In this document: positions 26,719 through 35,007 of the stretch, in pieces
How the letters are laid out: each line of letters begins with the position of its first letter
Position numbering within the stretch: position 1 is the stretch's first letter
Origin: an uncultured Bacteroidota bacterium
GTDB lineage: Bacteria > Bacteroidota > Bacteroidia > Bacteroidales > P3
Length of the DNA: 64,000 bases
Reading direction: 5' to 3'
NCBI GenBank assembly: GCA_902762805.1
Contig: CACWPQ010000008.1
Location: 1-64,000, forward strand
Notes under the pieces: model-generated
What the model was told of the DNA's origin: nothing
Databases searched by the model: none
Seen by the model: only the letters and a program-made list of their open reading frames with translations
Made by a program: the position numbers and the translations under genes

Positions 26719-27741
26719 ATGAAAACACTACACAAATCCAAAAGCCACGCCCTTGCCGTGACCATGCTGTACCTGCTGATGTCGACTGGAGCCGGCGCGC
26801 AGATGCTCATTCAACCCGACGGGCGCGTCACACTGGGGCGCAACACCCGCCCGATGGACGACCCACAAAACGTACTCACGCTTACTCTGCAAGGCCCTTA
26901 CGGCGAATACAACTCCGGCGCCAAGCTGGGCTTTGGCGATTTTGGCCGCCAAGTCAACAACGGCTGGAACGTTTTCGTCGGCGAATGGGGCAACCATGAC
27001 TCGGATATGCTTTGGCTCCACGGCAAGAACGGCGTACGCCTCACCGTGCTGGACGGAACCCGAACCGCCGCCGAATGGGAATGCCGCGACAGTTTCTTCC
27101 CACGGTTCAGATTTTACGACGGCCTGCAACTCGACCGTCTTATTGTGAGCTGCGACGACCACCACAAAAAAGACATCACCCCCATAGAAACCCCCTTGCA
27201 CCGCCTGTTGGCCCTTTCCGGGGTACGGTACCGGTACATCCCCATCGACAGGCTGTCGGGCGGCGGCGAAAGCAACCCACCACTCAACCCCTCGGAGAAA
27301 GAGATTGCCGCGGCAGCCCAGGCCACGGCGATGCAGAACCTGCACTCGCATGGCGATGTGCGCTACGGTCTGCTGGCTCACGAGGTGGCGCATGTATTCC
27401 CCGAACTGGTGGAGACGGACAAAGAGGGCAACCAATACGTGAACTACATCGAGCTCATCCCCGTCTTGATTTCGGCCATGCAGGAGCTCGTAGGGCACCG
27501 CGGCGCTGGAGCATTCACGCAGCCCACAGGCTGGGAAACCTTCAGAGGCGATTCGGAGGCCGACACGGCTGCCGGCACTCCCACCGCACACTGGGCGCCA
27601 ACAGCCGCTCAGTCGCAGCATCCTCCACCCTCTACCAAAACACCCCCAACCCCTTCGCTTCCGCCACCGAGATTGCCTACTTCATCCCCTCCGCCTCCTC
27701 CGCATCCATCCACATATTCAACCTCTCCGGCCTGCTGCTGA
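26719..27741 (+). CDS. S74-type chaperone domain protein (frameshifted before a T9SS tail)
   Basis: The start at 26719 gives a signal peptide (TMLYLLMSTGAGAQ); an upstream in-frame ATG at 26644 is possible but less likely. The middle (about 150-270) matches the intramolecular chaperone/peptidase S74 domain of tail-fibre proteins: DDHHKKDITPIETPLHRLLALSGVRY, then YGLLAHEVAHVFPELVE, GNQYVNYIELIPVLI and a QELV helix. Near 27,585-27,610 the frame breaks into a proline-rich artefact; the other frame continues with a T9SS sorting domain (next entry). The intact gene would be 26719-27878. Confidence 0.7.
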   Translation: MKTLHKSKSHALAVTMLYLLMSTGAGAQMLIQPDGRVTLGRNTRPMDDPQNVLTLTLQGPYGEYNSGAKLGFGDFGRQVNNGWNVFVGEWGNHDSDMLWLHGKNGVRLTVLDGTRTAAEWECRDSFFPRFRFYDGLQLDRLIVSCDDHHKKDITPIETPLHRLLALSGVRYRYIPIDRLSGGGESNPPLNPSEKEIAAAAQATAMQNLHSHGDVRYGLLAHEVAHVFPELVETDKEGNQYVNYIELIPVLISAMQELVGHRGAGAFTQPTGWETFRGDSEADTAAGTPTAHWAPTAAQSQHPPPSTKTPPTPSLPPPRLPTSSPPPPPHPSTYSTSPACC

Positions 27742-27878
27742 AGACCTATCCCATCGACGCTTTCGGCCACGGCAGCATCGAGATCAGTGCCTCGTCTCTC
27801 TTGCCCGGCATGTACCTCTACACCCTCGTCGTCGACGGACAAATCATCGACACCAAACGCATGATACTCACTGAATAA
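27594..27878 (+). pseudogene. T9SS sorting tail of the frameshifted S74 protein
   Basis: This frame reads STLYQNTPNPF, then EIAYFIP, a beta-sandwich and GMYLYTLVVDGQIIDTKRM: a standard type A sorting domain. It has no start of its own and completes the gene above. Confidence 0.75.
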
Positions 27879-27888
27879 GAAGAAAAAC

Positions 27889-28848
27889 ATGAAACCGATT
27901 GTCTTTTTCCTCATCGTTGGCCTGGCACTTAATACACAAGCCCAGTACCGCTCTGTTTTTGGCGACACTATTACCACTTGGACCTATGTCTACCAGTTTG
28001 ACCGGAGCGAATTCTCAAACATAGCATCCTACTTTGAGCATTTCGCATCGGACACTGTTGTCTGGGATGGTGTGACCTATAAATATCTCCGACTTGGCTT
28101 CGCCCAGGAAACATACTATTATGACACCGACCTGCGAACAGAGGTTTCGTTCACTCCACGCGAGTTTGGCTTGCGCGAGTCGGCCGACCACAGCCGCCTC
28201 TATCGCCGCACAAGCGAGGAAGACGAGGAAATCCTTATCATGGACCTTAACTGGCAGGTCGGCGACACCGTTGTGCTGTGGGACCGATGGCTGGGGCAGT
28301 CGTCGGACACCACGACCATCGATAGCGTGTACCACGTCGACGGACGCAAACACCTGCGAACCACCCATCGACTGAAATTCCGCCCCGAAACCATGGACAC
28401 ACTTCTCTTCATCGAGGGAGTGGGGCCGACCCTGGGGTTTGAACCTTTCGAGGCCAGCCATGTGCTGGTGCCGCTGCTTTGCTGCTATCTTCGTGACCTT
28501 GACGACTATCAAGCCATCGTTGAATACGAGCGCTACTTCCCCGGCTGGCAAATCTGGCAGCAATTCGGCAATACTTGTTTCCCTCCGATGGAAATAGGTA
28601 TAGCGGACTCCGACAACCCTGCTCCGATAACCATACACCCCAACCCGACACACGGAATCGTACACCTCGAACTCCCCGACGGGGGAAAAACCGATGTCGA
28701 AGTTTTTGATTTTCGCGGACTTCGCGTGCTCGCCACGGTGCTCGACGGCGAAAACCCCAAAATCGACCTCTCCCATCTGCCTCGGGGCGTTTACTTCCTC
28801 AATGTCAACAAGCTTGCCAGCAGCATGATAAAACTTATAAAGATATAG
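27889..28848 (+). CDS. T9SS cargo protein, paralogue A2
   Basis: A 319-aa protein with a signal peptide (MKPIVFFLIVGLALNTQAQ), an uncharacterised middle (RSVFGDTITTW, SADHSRLYRRTSEEDEEIL, WQVGDTVVLWDRWLGQS, FIEGVGPTLGF) and a C-terminal type A sorting domain (IHPNPTHGIVHLELP to LPRGVYFLNVNKLASSMIKL). The middle is close to paralogue B downstream (shared DRSRLYRR, DLNWQ, LLFIEGVGPT patterns), while the C-terminal end matches A1. The stop lies 4 nt before the next start. Confidence 0.82.
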   Translation: MKPIVFFLIVGLALNTQAQYRSVFGDTITTWTYVYQFDRSEFSNIASYFEHFASDTVVWDGVTYKYLRLGFAQETYYYDTDLRTEVSFTPREFGLRESADHSRLYRRTSEEDEEILIMDLNWQVGDTVVLWDRWLGQSSDTTTIDSVYHVDGRKHLRTTHRLKFRPETMDTLLFIEGVGPTLGFEPFEASHVLVPLLCCYLRDLDDYQAIVEYERYFPGWQIWQQFGNTCFPPMEIGIADSDNPAPITIHPNPTHGIVHLELPDGGKTDVEVFDFRGLRVLATVLDGENPKIDLSHLPRGVYFLNVNKLASSMIKLIKI

Positions 28849-28852
28849 CCGT

Positions 28853-29809
28853 ATGAAAAAAATATCAGTCATCCTCACACTTGCCCTGTGCATCAGCAAC
28901 ATGCATGCGCAGGAGGCCTACCTGTCGATATTCGGCCAGGAGCAGGCGGAGTGGGACTACGTATACTATCGCAACCGTAGTGAAATCAGCGCCACATCGG
29001 CCTCGTTCGGCGTCTACACGGCGGACACCATTGTGCTGGACAGCGGCATATATCGCCCCTATTGGATGACGCGGATGACGGAGCCCTTTGTACTTGATGC
29101 CTCGAGGAACCCCACCCGCATCTCACCGGGCGACACCGTTTGGCTGCGCGAGACCGAAGACCGCAGCCGCCTCTACCGGCGCATCCACAAGGATGCCGAG
29201 GACGAACTCGTGATGGACCTAAACTGGCAAAAGGGCGACACCATTCAGCTCTGGGACACCTGGCTGCGGCAGTCTCCCGACGTTGTTGTCATTGATTCCG
29301 TATATTATGCAGACAACATAAAACATTTGCTCACAAACCATTACCTACGTTTCCATTATGATGGCGAGACCCCGGAAGTGGTCGACACGCTGAAGTTCAT
29401 CGAAGGCGTAGGCCCGACGATAGGGATAATGCACTTTGAGCATGGCAACGACCTGGTACCCCTGCTGGCATGCTACAGCCGCGACGATGCGTGGCTCCCC
29501 GGCTATCAGGCCTCCACCGACCCCCGCTTCACCATGTGCCAGCCCGTGTTTCCCGACCGGATAGACTCCATCGGCGCCACGCCACAAATATATGTCACTC
29601 CGAGCGTTGCGCACGAGCGGATTCGGATAAGCGGCGTGCCGACAGGTTCAATCCGGATTGAAATCTTCAACAGCCTAGGGCACCCTGTCCATGCGTCGGA
29701 ATGCACTGGCCCCCAGGCAGACATCGACATTTCCGACCTGGTCCGCGGCCTCTACATGGTTCGGATTTCAGGATCGGCAGTTTCCGCGACCAAATTCATA
29801 AAGCCCTAG
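28853..29809 (+). CDS. T9SS cargo protein, paralogue B
   Basis: A 318-aa protein, homologous to A2 through the middle region (AEWDYVYYRNRSE, TEDRSRLYRRIHKDAEDEL, LNWQKGDTIQLWDTWLRQS, KFIEGVGPTIG), with a signal peptide (ISVILTLALCISNMHAQ) and a different sorting tail (VTPSVAHERIRISGVP to LVRGLYMVRISGSAVSATKF). A copy of the last 110 bp is left as a remnant at 25646. No catalytic motif is visible. Confidence 0.82.
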   Translation: MKKISVILTLALCISNMHAQEAYLSIFGQEQAEWDYVYYRNRSEISATSASFGVYTADTIVLDSGIYRPYWMTRMTEPFVLDASRNPTRISPGDTVWLRETEDRSRLYRRIHKDAEDELVMDLNWQKGDTIQLWDTWLRQSPDVVVIDSVYYADNIKHLLTNHYLRFHYDGETPEVVDTLKFIEGVGPTIGIMHFEHGNDLVPLLACYSRDDAWLPGYQASTDPRFTMCQPVFPDRIDSIGATPQIYVTPSVAHERIRISGVPTGSIRIEIFNSLGHPVHASECTGPQADIDISDLVRGLYMVRISGSAVSATKFIKP

Positions 29810-29813
29810 CATT

Positions 29814-32204
29814 ATGAGAAAAAGAAGACTTCTAGCTATACTTGCCACAATAATATGGATTGGCACCCCGCTGGCAGGGAAGGCACAAGTGCCACAGCAA
29901 TCATCCCGATACGGGCATAACATGAATCCAATCGGTGACATTCGCATTTTCACAGTTTTTGCAGATTTCCCAACAAACAGCACCTTATACACAGAAAACT
30001 GGCATGAAAATGGATTAATATCTTTTGCAGAAAATATTTTCAATCTTGATTCTGGCTTAGTGATCAGATTTTTTAAAGAGGTATCTTTCAGACAATTTAA
30101 TTTGGAATGTGACTACCTACCGAGAACTTTTTACGTTGAGAGAGCACGCTATTCCGACGTACGAAAACTTCTACACCAACAACCCCATGACAGCCTAATT
30201 ACAGCATACAATCACACTTTGCCTGATTTTGACTTATGGTCATTATGTGTACGAAATTGCGCTTATCAAAAGTCCGTCTTTATTCCAAATTCTGCCATTG
30301 ATTTTATGTTGATTTTGTGGAGAAAACACACCTCAACCTATAGCGGGTCAAACACTTCGCCAAGCGCAATGGATAAAATAAAAAACTTCGGAATAGAAAA
30401 AGTGCTGTCAGTATATGATAGAGATATAGTAGGAACCATTTGTCATGAACTGTCCCACTCGTTAATCGGCGGAAACAATTACCACACTGGTGGCGCAGGG
30501 ACGGGAACCACAGCATGGGATGGCAGAGGACATTTTCTCTCCAACATAGGCGGCTACGGAATGCTCTCCAGCTACAACAATAACCTCAATTTCTGCAACG
30601 GTTGGGACCGCTGGTGGCTCGGCTGGAAGAACCCCGACCACACATACTATATCTCCGCCCGCGACACCGACGGCAACGAGGTGGATGCCGACCTGACCTA
30701 TGGCCAGCCCCTGGAAAACAACGAATTCATACTGCGCGACTTCGCCACCCTCGGCGATGCCATCCGCATCAAACTGCCTCACCTGCAAACCACCAACCCC
30801 GCCGTCCGCAACCAGTACCTGTGGATAGAAAACCACCAGATATTGCCGCAGTCCGTTGAAAGCATCAGCACTCGCGAGCGCCCCAAGGGAATCCGCTTCA
30901 ACATCCAAATCGGAAACGACCGGCTGGACGGCGACTTCGACCGCTCCCGCACCAACTACCTTGTCCCCCTCTCCGCCTACGGCAACCATGACTTCCGCTA
31001 TTTCGGTCCCGATTCCGCAACCGGCTATTACGATGCCTATGCCGGCGCATCGCGCTCCAATCCATTCACCGGCAACCACCCCCTCATGCTTCCAGCCATC
31101 GACATTAATGGCAACGACTCCATCCAGGCCAAAGAATTCGTCACCATCGACAAAATCCACGGCGCAGGCAACCGCCCACTCGGCAACCTGCCGGTTTTCG
31201 GCAACATTTACGATGCCTTCCCTGTCGGCGCGAGCCTTTCCCTGTCCACCAATCCCCCCTCCTCCCCGCTGATGACCCACATGACTGCATCGCGTCCCCC
31301 CGGCAACGAACTGGGCGATGCAAACTCTCATCCCGCCTCCGACGACAACCGTCACATCTGGCTGAACGGCCTGCGGGTCGACATCTTGGAACAATACGCC
31401 GACGGCAGCATCAAAGTGCGTATCCTGTGGGACGATTTCCGTGTGGACCGCGACGTCCGCTGGTGCGGCCCCGTCATGCTCACCGAACGACTCGAACTGC
31501 AGCCCTCCCGCACCATCACCCTCGACCACGGACTCACTCCCACCAAGACTGTAAACCCCGTGACAATTGACGGCGAAAAAGTCTTTGCCGACCCCACCGT
31601 CTTCACCTACCGCCCCGGCTCGCACTTCAAACAGGAGCCCCACTCCACCGTCCGCGCCATTCGGCAGTCCACCCTCGTCCTCGACTCCGGCTCGGTCTAC
31701 GAGGTGGGCGACGGCGCACAGCTGCGCATCGAACCCTCGGCGGCACTGCTCGTCCGCAACGGCGCCACCCTGCGCGTGCTCGGGCGCGGCCATGTCGAAG
31801 TGCTGGACAGCGCCCACATCTGCATCGAGCCCGGCGCCATCGTCGAACTGGTCGACCCCCTGAGCGTGGTCAACCTCCGCCAGGGCTACCTCTGCGGCCT
31901 CCCCGACGGCTCCGGCATCACCCCGTCCGACGCCTGCTCCCCCACACCCTCCCTGCACCCCGTCGTGGGTCTGGGACGTATCGCCGACGGCTTCGCCACA
32001 GAGCGCTGCATACAAAACACCGTCTACACCCACGATGCCTACGAGACAGGCTCCGCCATCCGTGCCGGCCATTCCGTCTGCCAGCCGCCCCACGGCAACG
32101 TCGTCATCCTTCCCGGAGCCAACATCATCCTCGACTCCGAAGGCGCCACCCTCCTTGCCCCCGGCGTCGAAGTCCTCCCCGGAGCCACCCTCGAAGTCCG
32201 CTAG
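29814..32204 (+). CDS. Secreted zinc metalloprotease-like protein, mosaic
   Basis: A 796-aa protein with a signal peptide (about 1-25, ending AGKAQ). The N-terminal domain (about 40-290) contains a zinc motif, HELSHSLIGGNNYH, with H211, E212, H215 and a possible third ligand H224, as in M6-like peptidases. The middle (about 290-620) has no recognised domain. The C-terminal 170 residues are short beta repeats (ILPGANIILDSEGATLL) like a beta-helix stalk, and there is no T9SS tail. DNA from about 29,830 to 30,540 is clearly AT-richer than the rest of the gene, suggesting the protease domain was acquired separately. Confidence 0.7.
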   Translation: MRKRRLLAILATIIWIGTPLAGKAQVPQQSSRYGHNMNPIGDIRIFTVFADFPTNSTLYTENWHENGLISFAENIFNLDSGLVIRFFKEVSFRQFNLECDYLPRTFYVERARYSDVRKLLHQQPHDSLITAYNHTLPDFDLWSLCVRNCAYQKSVFIPNSAIDFMLILWRKHTSTYSGSNTSPSAMDKIKNFGIEKVLSVYDRDIVGTICHELSHSLIGGNNYHTGGAGTGTTAWDGRGHFLSNIGGYGMLSSYNNNLNFCNGWDRWWLGWKNPDHTYYISARDTDGNEVDADLTYGQPLENNEFILRDFATLGDAIRIKLPHLQTTNPAVRNQYLWIENHQILPQSVESISTRERPKGIRFNIQIGNDRLDGDFDRSRTNYLVPLSAYGNHDFRYFGPDSATGYYDAYAGASRSNPFTGNHPLMLPAIDINGNDSIQAKEFVTIDKIHGAGNRPLGNLPVFGNIYDAFPVGASLSLSTNPPSSPLMTHMTASRPPGNELGDANSHPASDDNRHIWLNGLRVDILEQYADGSIKVRILWDDFRVDRDVRWCGPVMLTERLELQPSRTITLDHGLTPTKTVNPVTIDGEKVFADPTVFTYRPGSHFKQEPHSTVRAIRQSTLVLDSGSVYEVGDGAQLRIEPSAALLVRNGATLRVLGRGHVEVLDSAHICIEPGAIVELVDPLSVVNLRQGYLCGLPDGSGITPSDACSPTPSLHPVVGLGRIADGFATERCIQNTVYTHDAYETGSAIRAGHSVCQPPHGNVVILPGANIILDSEGATLLAPGVEVLPGATLEVR

Positions 32205-32246
32205 ACAATCTCTGAAAAAACAATACCCTTCCCCCACCCACCCTCA

Positions 32247-32274
32247 GGACGCGCCCCACGGCGCGTCTTTTTTT
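32247..32274 (+). terminator. Intrinsic terminator, twin of 24599
   Basis: GACGCGCC-CCAC-GGCGCGTC followed by nine T. Stem and flanks (CAGGACGCGCC) match the terminator at 24599-24628. Confidence 0.92.
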
Positions 32275-32368
32275 TTCACCCCCCATCATTGCCTCCCCAT
32301 TCCTATGATTGGTAAGAAGGGTAACTAATAGCATTGACGTACAGCATTTTGCGGCAAAGGCGCACTTT

Positions 32369-32402
32369 TTTGCCAATGTATCAATTATATTTCGTAATTT
32401 TG
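32369..32402 (+). promoter_or_regulatory. Promoter of the DUF6029 gene
   Basis: TTTG at 32369-32372 and TAATTTTG at 32395-32402, spacing 22 nt, 12 nt before the ATG at 32415. Confidence 0.6.
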
Positions 32403-32414
32403 CACCCTGAAATT

Positions 32415-34091
32415 ATGATTTCTATGACAAGAAAAACACTCATTCTCAGCCTCGCCCTCGCCCTGGGGGCCGCCGCCTCGGCCCAGGGCATACTGGGCGG
32501 CCATGTGACGGGCAACGTGCAGCTCGACGGCCAGATGAGCCGTGCCGACAGCACCATCGGCTCCGAAGAGGTGCCGGAGCGCCTCCTGCTCAACGCCCGC
32601 GCCGACATCCTCTACACCAACGGCAACTTCAGCGCCGGCATCCGCTTCGAGATGTACCAGAACCCCCTCCTGGGCTTCGACGCACAGTGGAAGGGGCAGG
32701 GCGTGGCCAACTACTTCGTCAAGTACAGCGGCGAGCGGCTCACCGTCACCGCCGGCCACTTCTACGAGCAGTTCGGCTCCGGCATGATCCTGCGCACCTA
32801 CGAGGACCGCTACCTCGGCATCGACAACGCCCTCTTCGGCGTCGGCCTCCAGTACCGCCCCGTGGACGGCATCACCCTCAAGGCCCTGGCCGGCAAGCAG
32901 CGCCACTTCTGGGACCTCGGCGCCGGCCTGGTGCGCGGACTGGATGCTGAAGCCAGCCTCAACAGCCTTATCAAACCGCTGGCCGACAGCAAACTGCGCG
33001 CCACCCTCGGCGCCGGTTTCGTCAGCAAATACGAGGAGGACGAGAACATAGCCTCGGCCGCCAATCCCGAGCACCGCCTCAACCTGCCGCTCAACGTCGG
33101 CGCCGCCTCGCTGCGTGCCGACCTCGGCTACGGCGGCTGGAGCCTCCAGGCCGAATATGCCCGCAAGGGGCAGGACCCCAACGCCGTCAACGGCTACATC
33201 TACCGCCCGGGCAACGCCCTGATGCTCAACCTCGGCTACTCCACCCGCGGCTTCTCCGCCGGCCTCCAGGCCAAGCGCATCGACAACATGGGCTTCAAGT
33301 CCGTGCGCTCGCTCAGCGGCGAGATGCTCTATATCAACTACCTGCCCGCCATCACCAAGAACCACACCTACGCCTTCCTCGCCATGTACCCCTACGCCAC
33401 ACAGGTGAACGGCGAGCAGGGCGTGCAGGCCGACGTGATGTACAAGATAAAGAAAGGCACCCTGCTGGGCGGCAAGTACGGCACCGATGTGCACCTCAAC
33501 TCCTCGGTCGTCACCGCCCTCGACACCACCGTCACCGGCCTGGCCGGCACCGACGGCTACACCGCCGAAACCTTCTCCAAGGGCCCGCTGCTCTACGGCG
33601 ACGTCTCGGTCGAGGTGGCCAAGAAACTCTCCAAGAGCGTCAAACTCACCGCCACCTACGCCTACCAGGTCTTCAACCCCGCCGCCGAGGGCCACTACGG
33701 CGCCGCGCTGATCCACAACAACATCCTCGTGGCCGACCTCTCGTGGAAGGTCAGCAAGGGGCACGCCCTGCGCTTCGAGGCCGAGTGGATGGGCAGCGAC
33801 AGCCACTACGACCCCGCCGCCGGACACGACGACCGCCGCGCCGGCGACTGGATCATGGGCCTGGTGGAGTGGAACATCGGCACCCATTGGTTCCTCTCGC
33901 TGAGCGACCAGTACGCCTACAACGACGGCACCGGCAACTACTACAACATCTCCTGCGGCTACACCCACGGCGCCACCCGCTTCCAGCTCGGCTACGGCAA
34001 GCAGCGCGAAGGCCTGCTCTGCATCGGCGGCGTCTGCCGCCAGGTGCCCGCCAGCAACGGCCTGACTTTCAGTTTAACAACGAGTTTTTAA
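32415..34091 (+). CDS. DUF6029 family outer-membrane protein
   Basis: A 558-aa protein with a signal peptide (LILSLALALGAAASAQ) and a long series of amphipathic strands (FVKYSGERLTVTAGHFYEQFG, LNLGYSTRGFSAGLQAKRID), typical of an outer-membrane barrel. The sequence fits DUF6029, found in Bacteroidales next to Omp28-like lipoproteins, as here. Role unknown; a transport or surface-assembly function is a guess from context. The ATG at 32424 is an alternative start. Confidence 0.8.
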   Translation: MISMTRKTLILSLALALGAAASAQGILGGHVTGNVQLDGQMSRADSTIGSEEVPERLLLNARADILYTNGNFSAGIRFEMYQNPLLGFDAQWKGQGVANYFVKYSGERLTVTAGHFYEQFGSGMILRTYEDRYLGIDNALFGVGLQYRPVDGITLKALAGKQRHFWDLGAGLVRGLDAEASLNSLIKPLADSKLRATLGAGFVSKYEEDENIASAANPEHRLNLPLNVGAASLRADLGYGGWSLQAEYARKGQDPNAVNGYIYRPGNALMLNLGYSTRGFSAGLQAKRIDNMGFKSVRSLSGEMLYINYLPAITKNHTYAFLAMYPYATQVNGEQGVQADVMYKIKKGTLLGGKYGTDVHLNSSVVTALDTTVTGLAGTDGYTAETFSKGPLLYGDVSVEVAKKLSKSVKLTATYAYQVFNPAAEGHYGAALIHNNILVADLSWKVSKGHALRFEAEWMGSDSHYDPAAGHDDRRAGDWIMGLVEWNIGTHWFLSLSDQYAYNDGTGNYYNISCGYTHGATRFQLGYGKQREGLLCIGGVCRQVPASNGLTFSLTTSF

Positions 34092-34110
34092 CCGCCTAAG
34101 AGTTTGAGAT

Positions 34111-34950
34111 ATGAAACGCCATAAACATTTCAATTTTCAATTTTCAATTTTCAATTTAGCCGCGGCCCTGCTGCTCCTCTTTGCCGCCTGCGACACCATC
34201 GACTCCGAGGAGTACACCATCTACGACGGAGCCCCCGTCAGCTGGAGCCCCGCCCCGGCCGCCCCCGAGGCCGTCCAGCGCGCCTACATCGAAAAATACA
34301 CCGGCCCCAAGTGCAACAACTGCCCCAAGGCCGACCGCACCCTCGACGCCGCCCACGAGCAAATCGGCGACCGCATGGTCGTCGTCGCCATCAACCACCC
34401 CACCGGACAGGGCATCCCCTACCCCAACCAGCCCGACTTGCGCACCGACGGCGGCAACGCCTGGGACCGCCACTTCGGCATCACCTACCTCCCCTCCATC
34501 CACCTCAACCGCACCGAACTCTACACCGGCGACATCTCCGGCATCGCATCCAACATCAGCCAGTCCCTGCAGGGCACCCCTCAAGCCGCCATCGGTGTGC
34601 AGGCCGCCCTCAACGGCTCGGCGGTCGACATCACGGTCGACATCCAGCATACCCTTTCTTCGACACTCACACTGACGGCCGTCATCATCGAAGACTCGCT
34701 CGCCTACCGCCAGCTCGACGGCGCCGAACGCGTCGACGACTACGTCCACAACCACATGCTGCGCAAAGTCATCACCTCCTACTGGGGCGCCGACCTGCCC
34801 GCCGGGCAGAACCTCCTCCGCGGCACCCTCAGCTTCACCCCCGCCGACGACATCGTGCTCGAAAACAGCCACATCGTCGTCTTCCTCTCCGACAAAGCCT
34901 CCCGACGCGTCATCAACTGCGCCTCATGCCCACTGACTACCGACCACTGA
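34111..34950 (+). CDS. Omp28-related lipoprotein with thioredoxin-like fold
   Basis: A 279-aa protein of the Omp28 family, known from Porphyromonas gingivalis. The lipid cysteine is C27 (LLLFAAC) and a CxxC pair (C68, C71 in GPKCNNCP) begins a thioredoxin-like domain, with a TYLPSIHLNR cis-proline-like segment. Two repeats touch the gene: the signal peptide includes FNFQFSIFN from a CAATTTT heptamer run (34127-34157), and the last codons and the TGA stop lie in the AGTGGTC-type array at 34930-35006. It follows DUF6029 by 19 nt, in one operon. Confidence 0.82.
   Translation: MKRHKHFNFQFSIFNLAAALLLLFAACDTIDSEEYTIYDGAPVSWSPAPAAPEAVQRAYIEKYTGPKCNNCPKADRTLDAAHEQIGDRMVVVAINHPTGQGIPYPNQPDLRTDGGNAWDRHFGITYLPSIHLNRTELYTGDISGIASNISQSLQGTPQAAIGVQAALNGSAVDITVDIQHTLSSTLTLTAVIIEDSLAYRQLDGAERVDDYVHNHMLRKVITSYWGADLPAGQNLLRGTLSFTPADDIVLENSHIVVFLSDKASRRVINCASCPLTTDH
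34127..34157. repeat. CAATTTT heptamer repeat in a lipoprotein signal
   Basis: Four period-7 units (TTTCAAT) at the start of the Omp28 gene, adding FNFQFSIFN to the signal peptide. Confidence 0.8.
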
Positions 34951-35006
34951 CCACTGACCACTGACCACTGACCACTGACCACTAACCACTGACCACTGAC
35001 CACTGC
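34930..35006. repeat. GACCACT heptamer array between Omp28 and MATE genes
   Basis: About ten units of GACCACT, the reverse complement of the nusA-infB repeat (AGTGGTC). It supplies the stop codon of the upstream gene and ends 1 nt before the MATE start. Confidence 0.9.
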
Positions 35007-35007
35007 C

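Noticed and set aside
34930..35006. CRISPR-like array
   Set aside because: Units are 7 bp and contiguous, with no spacers and no cas genes.
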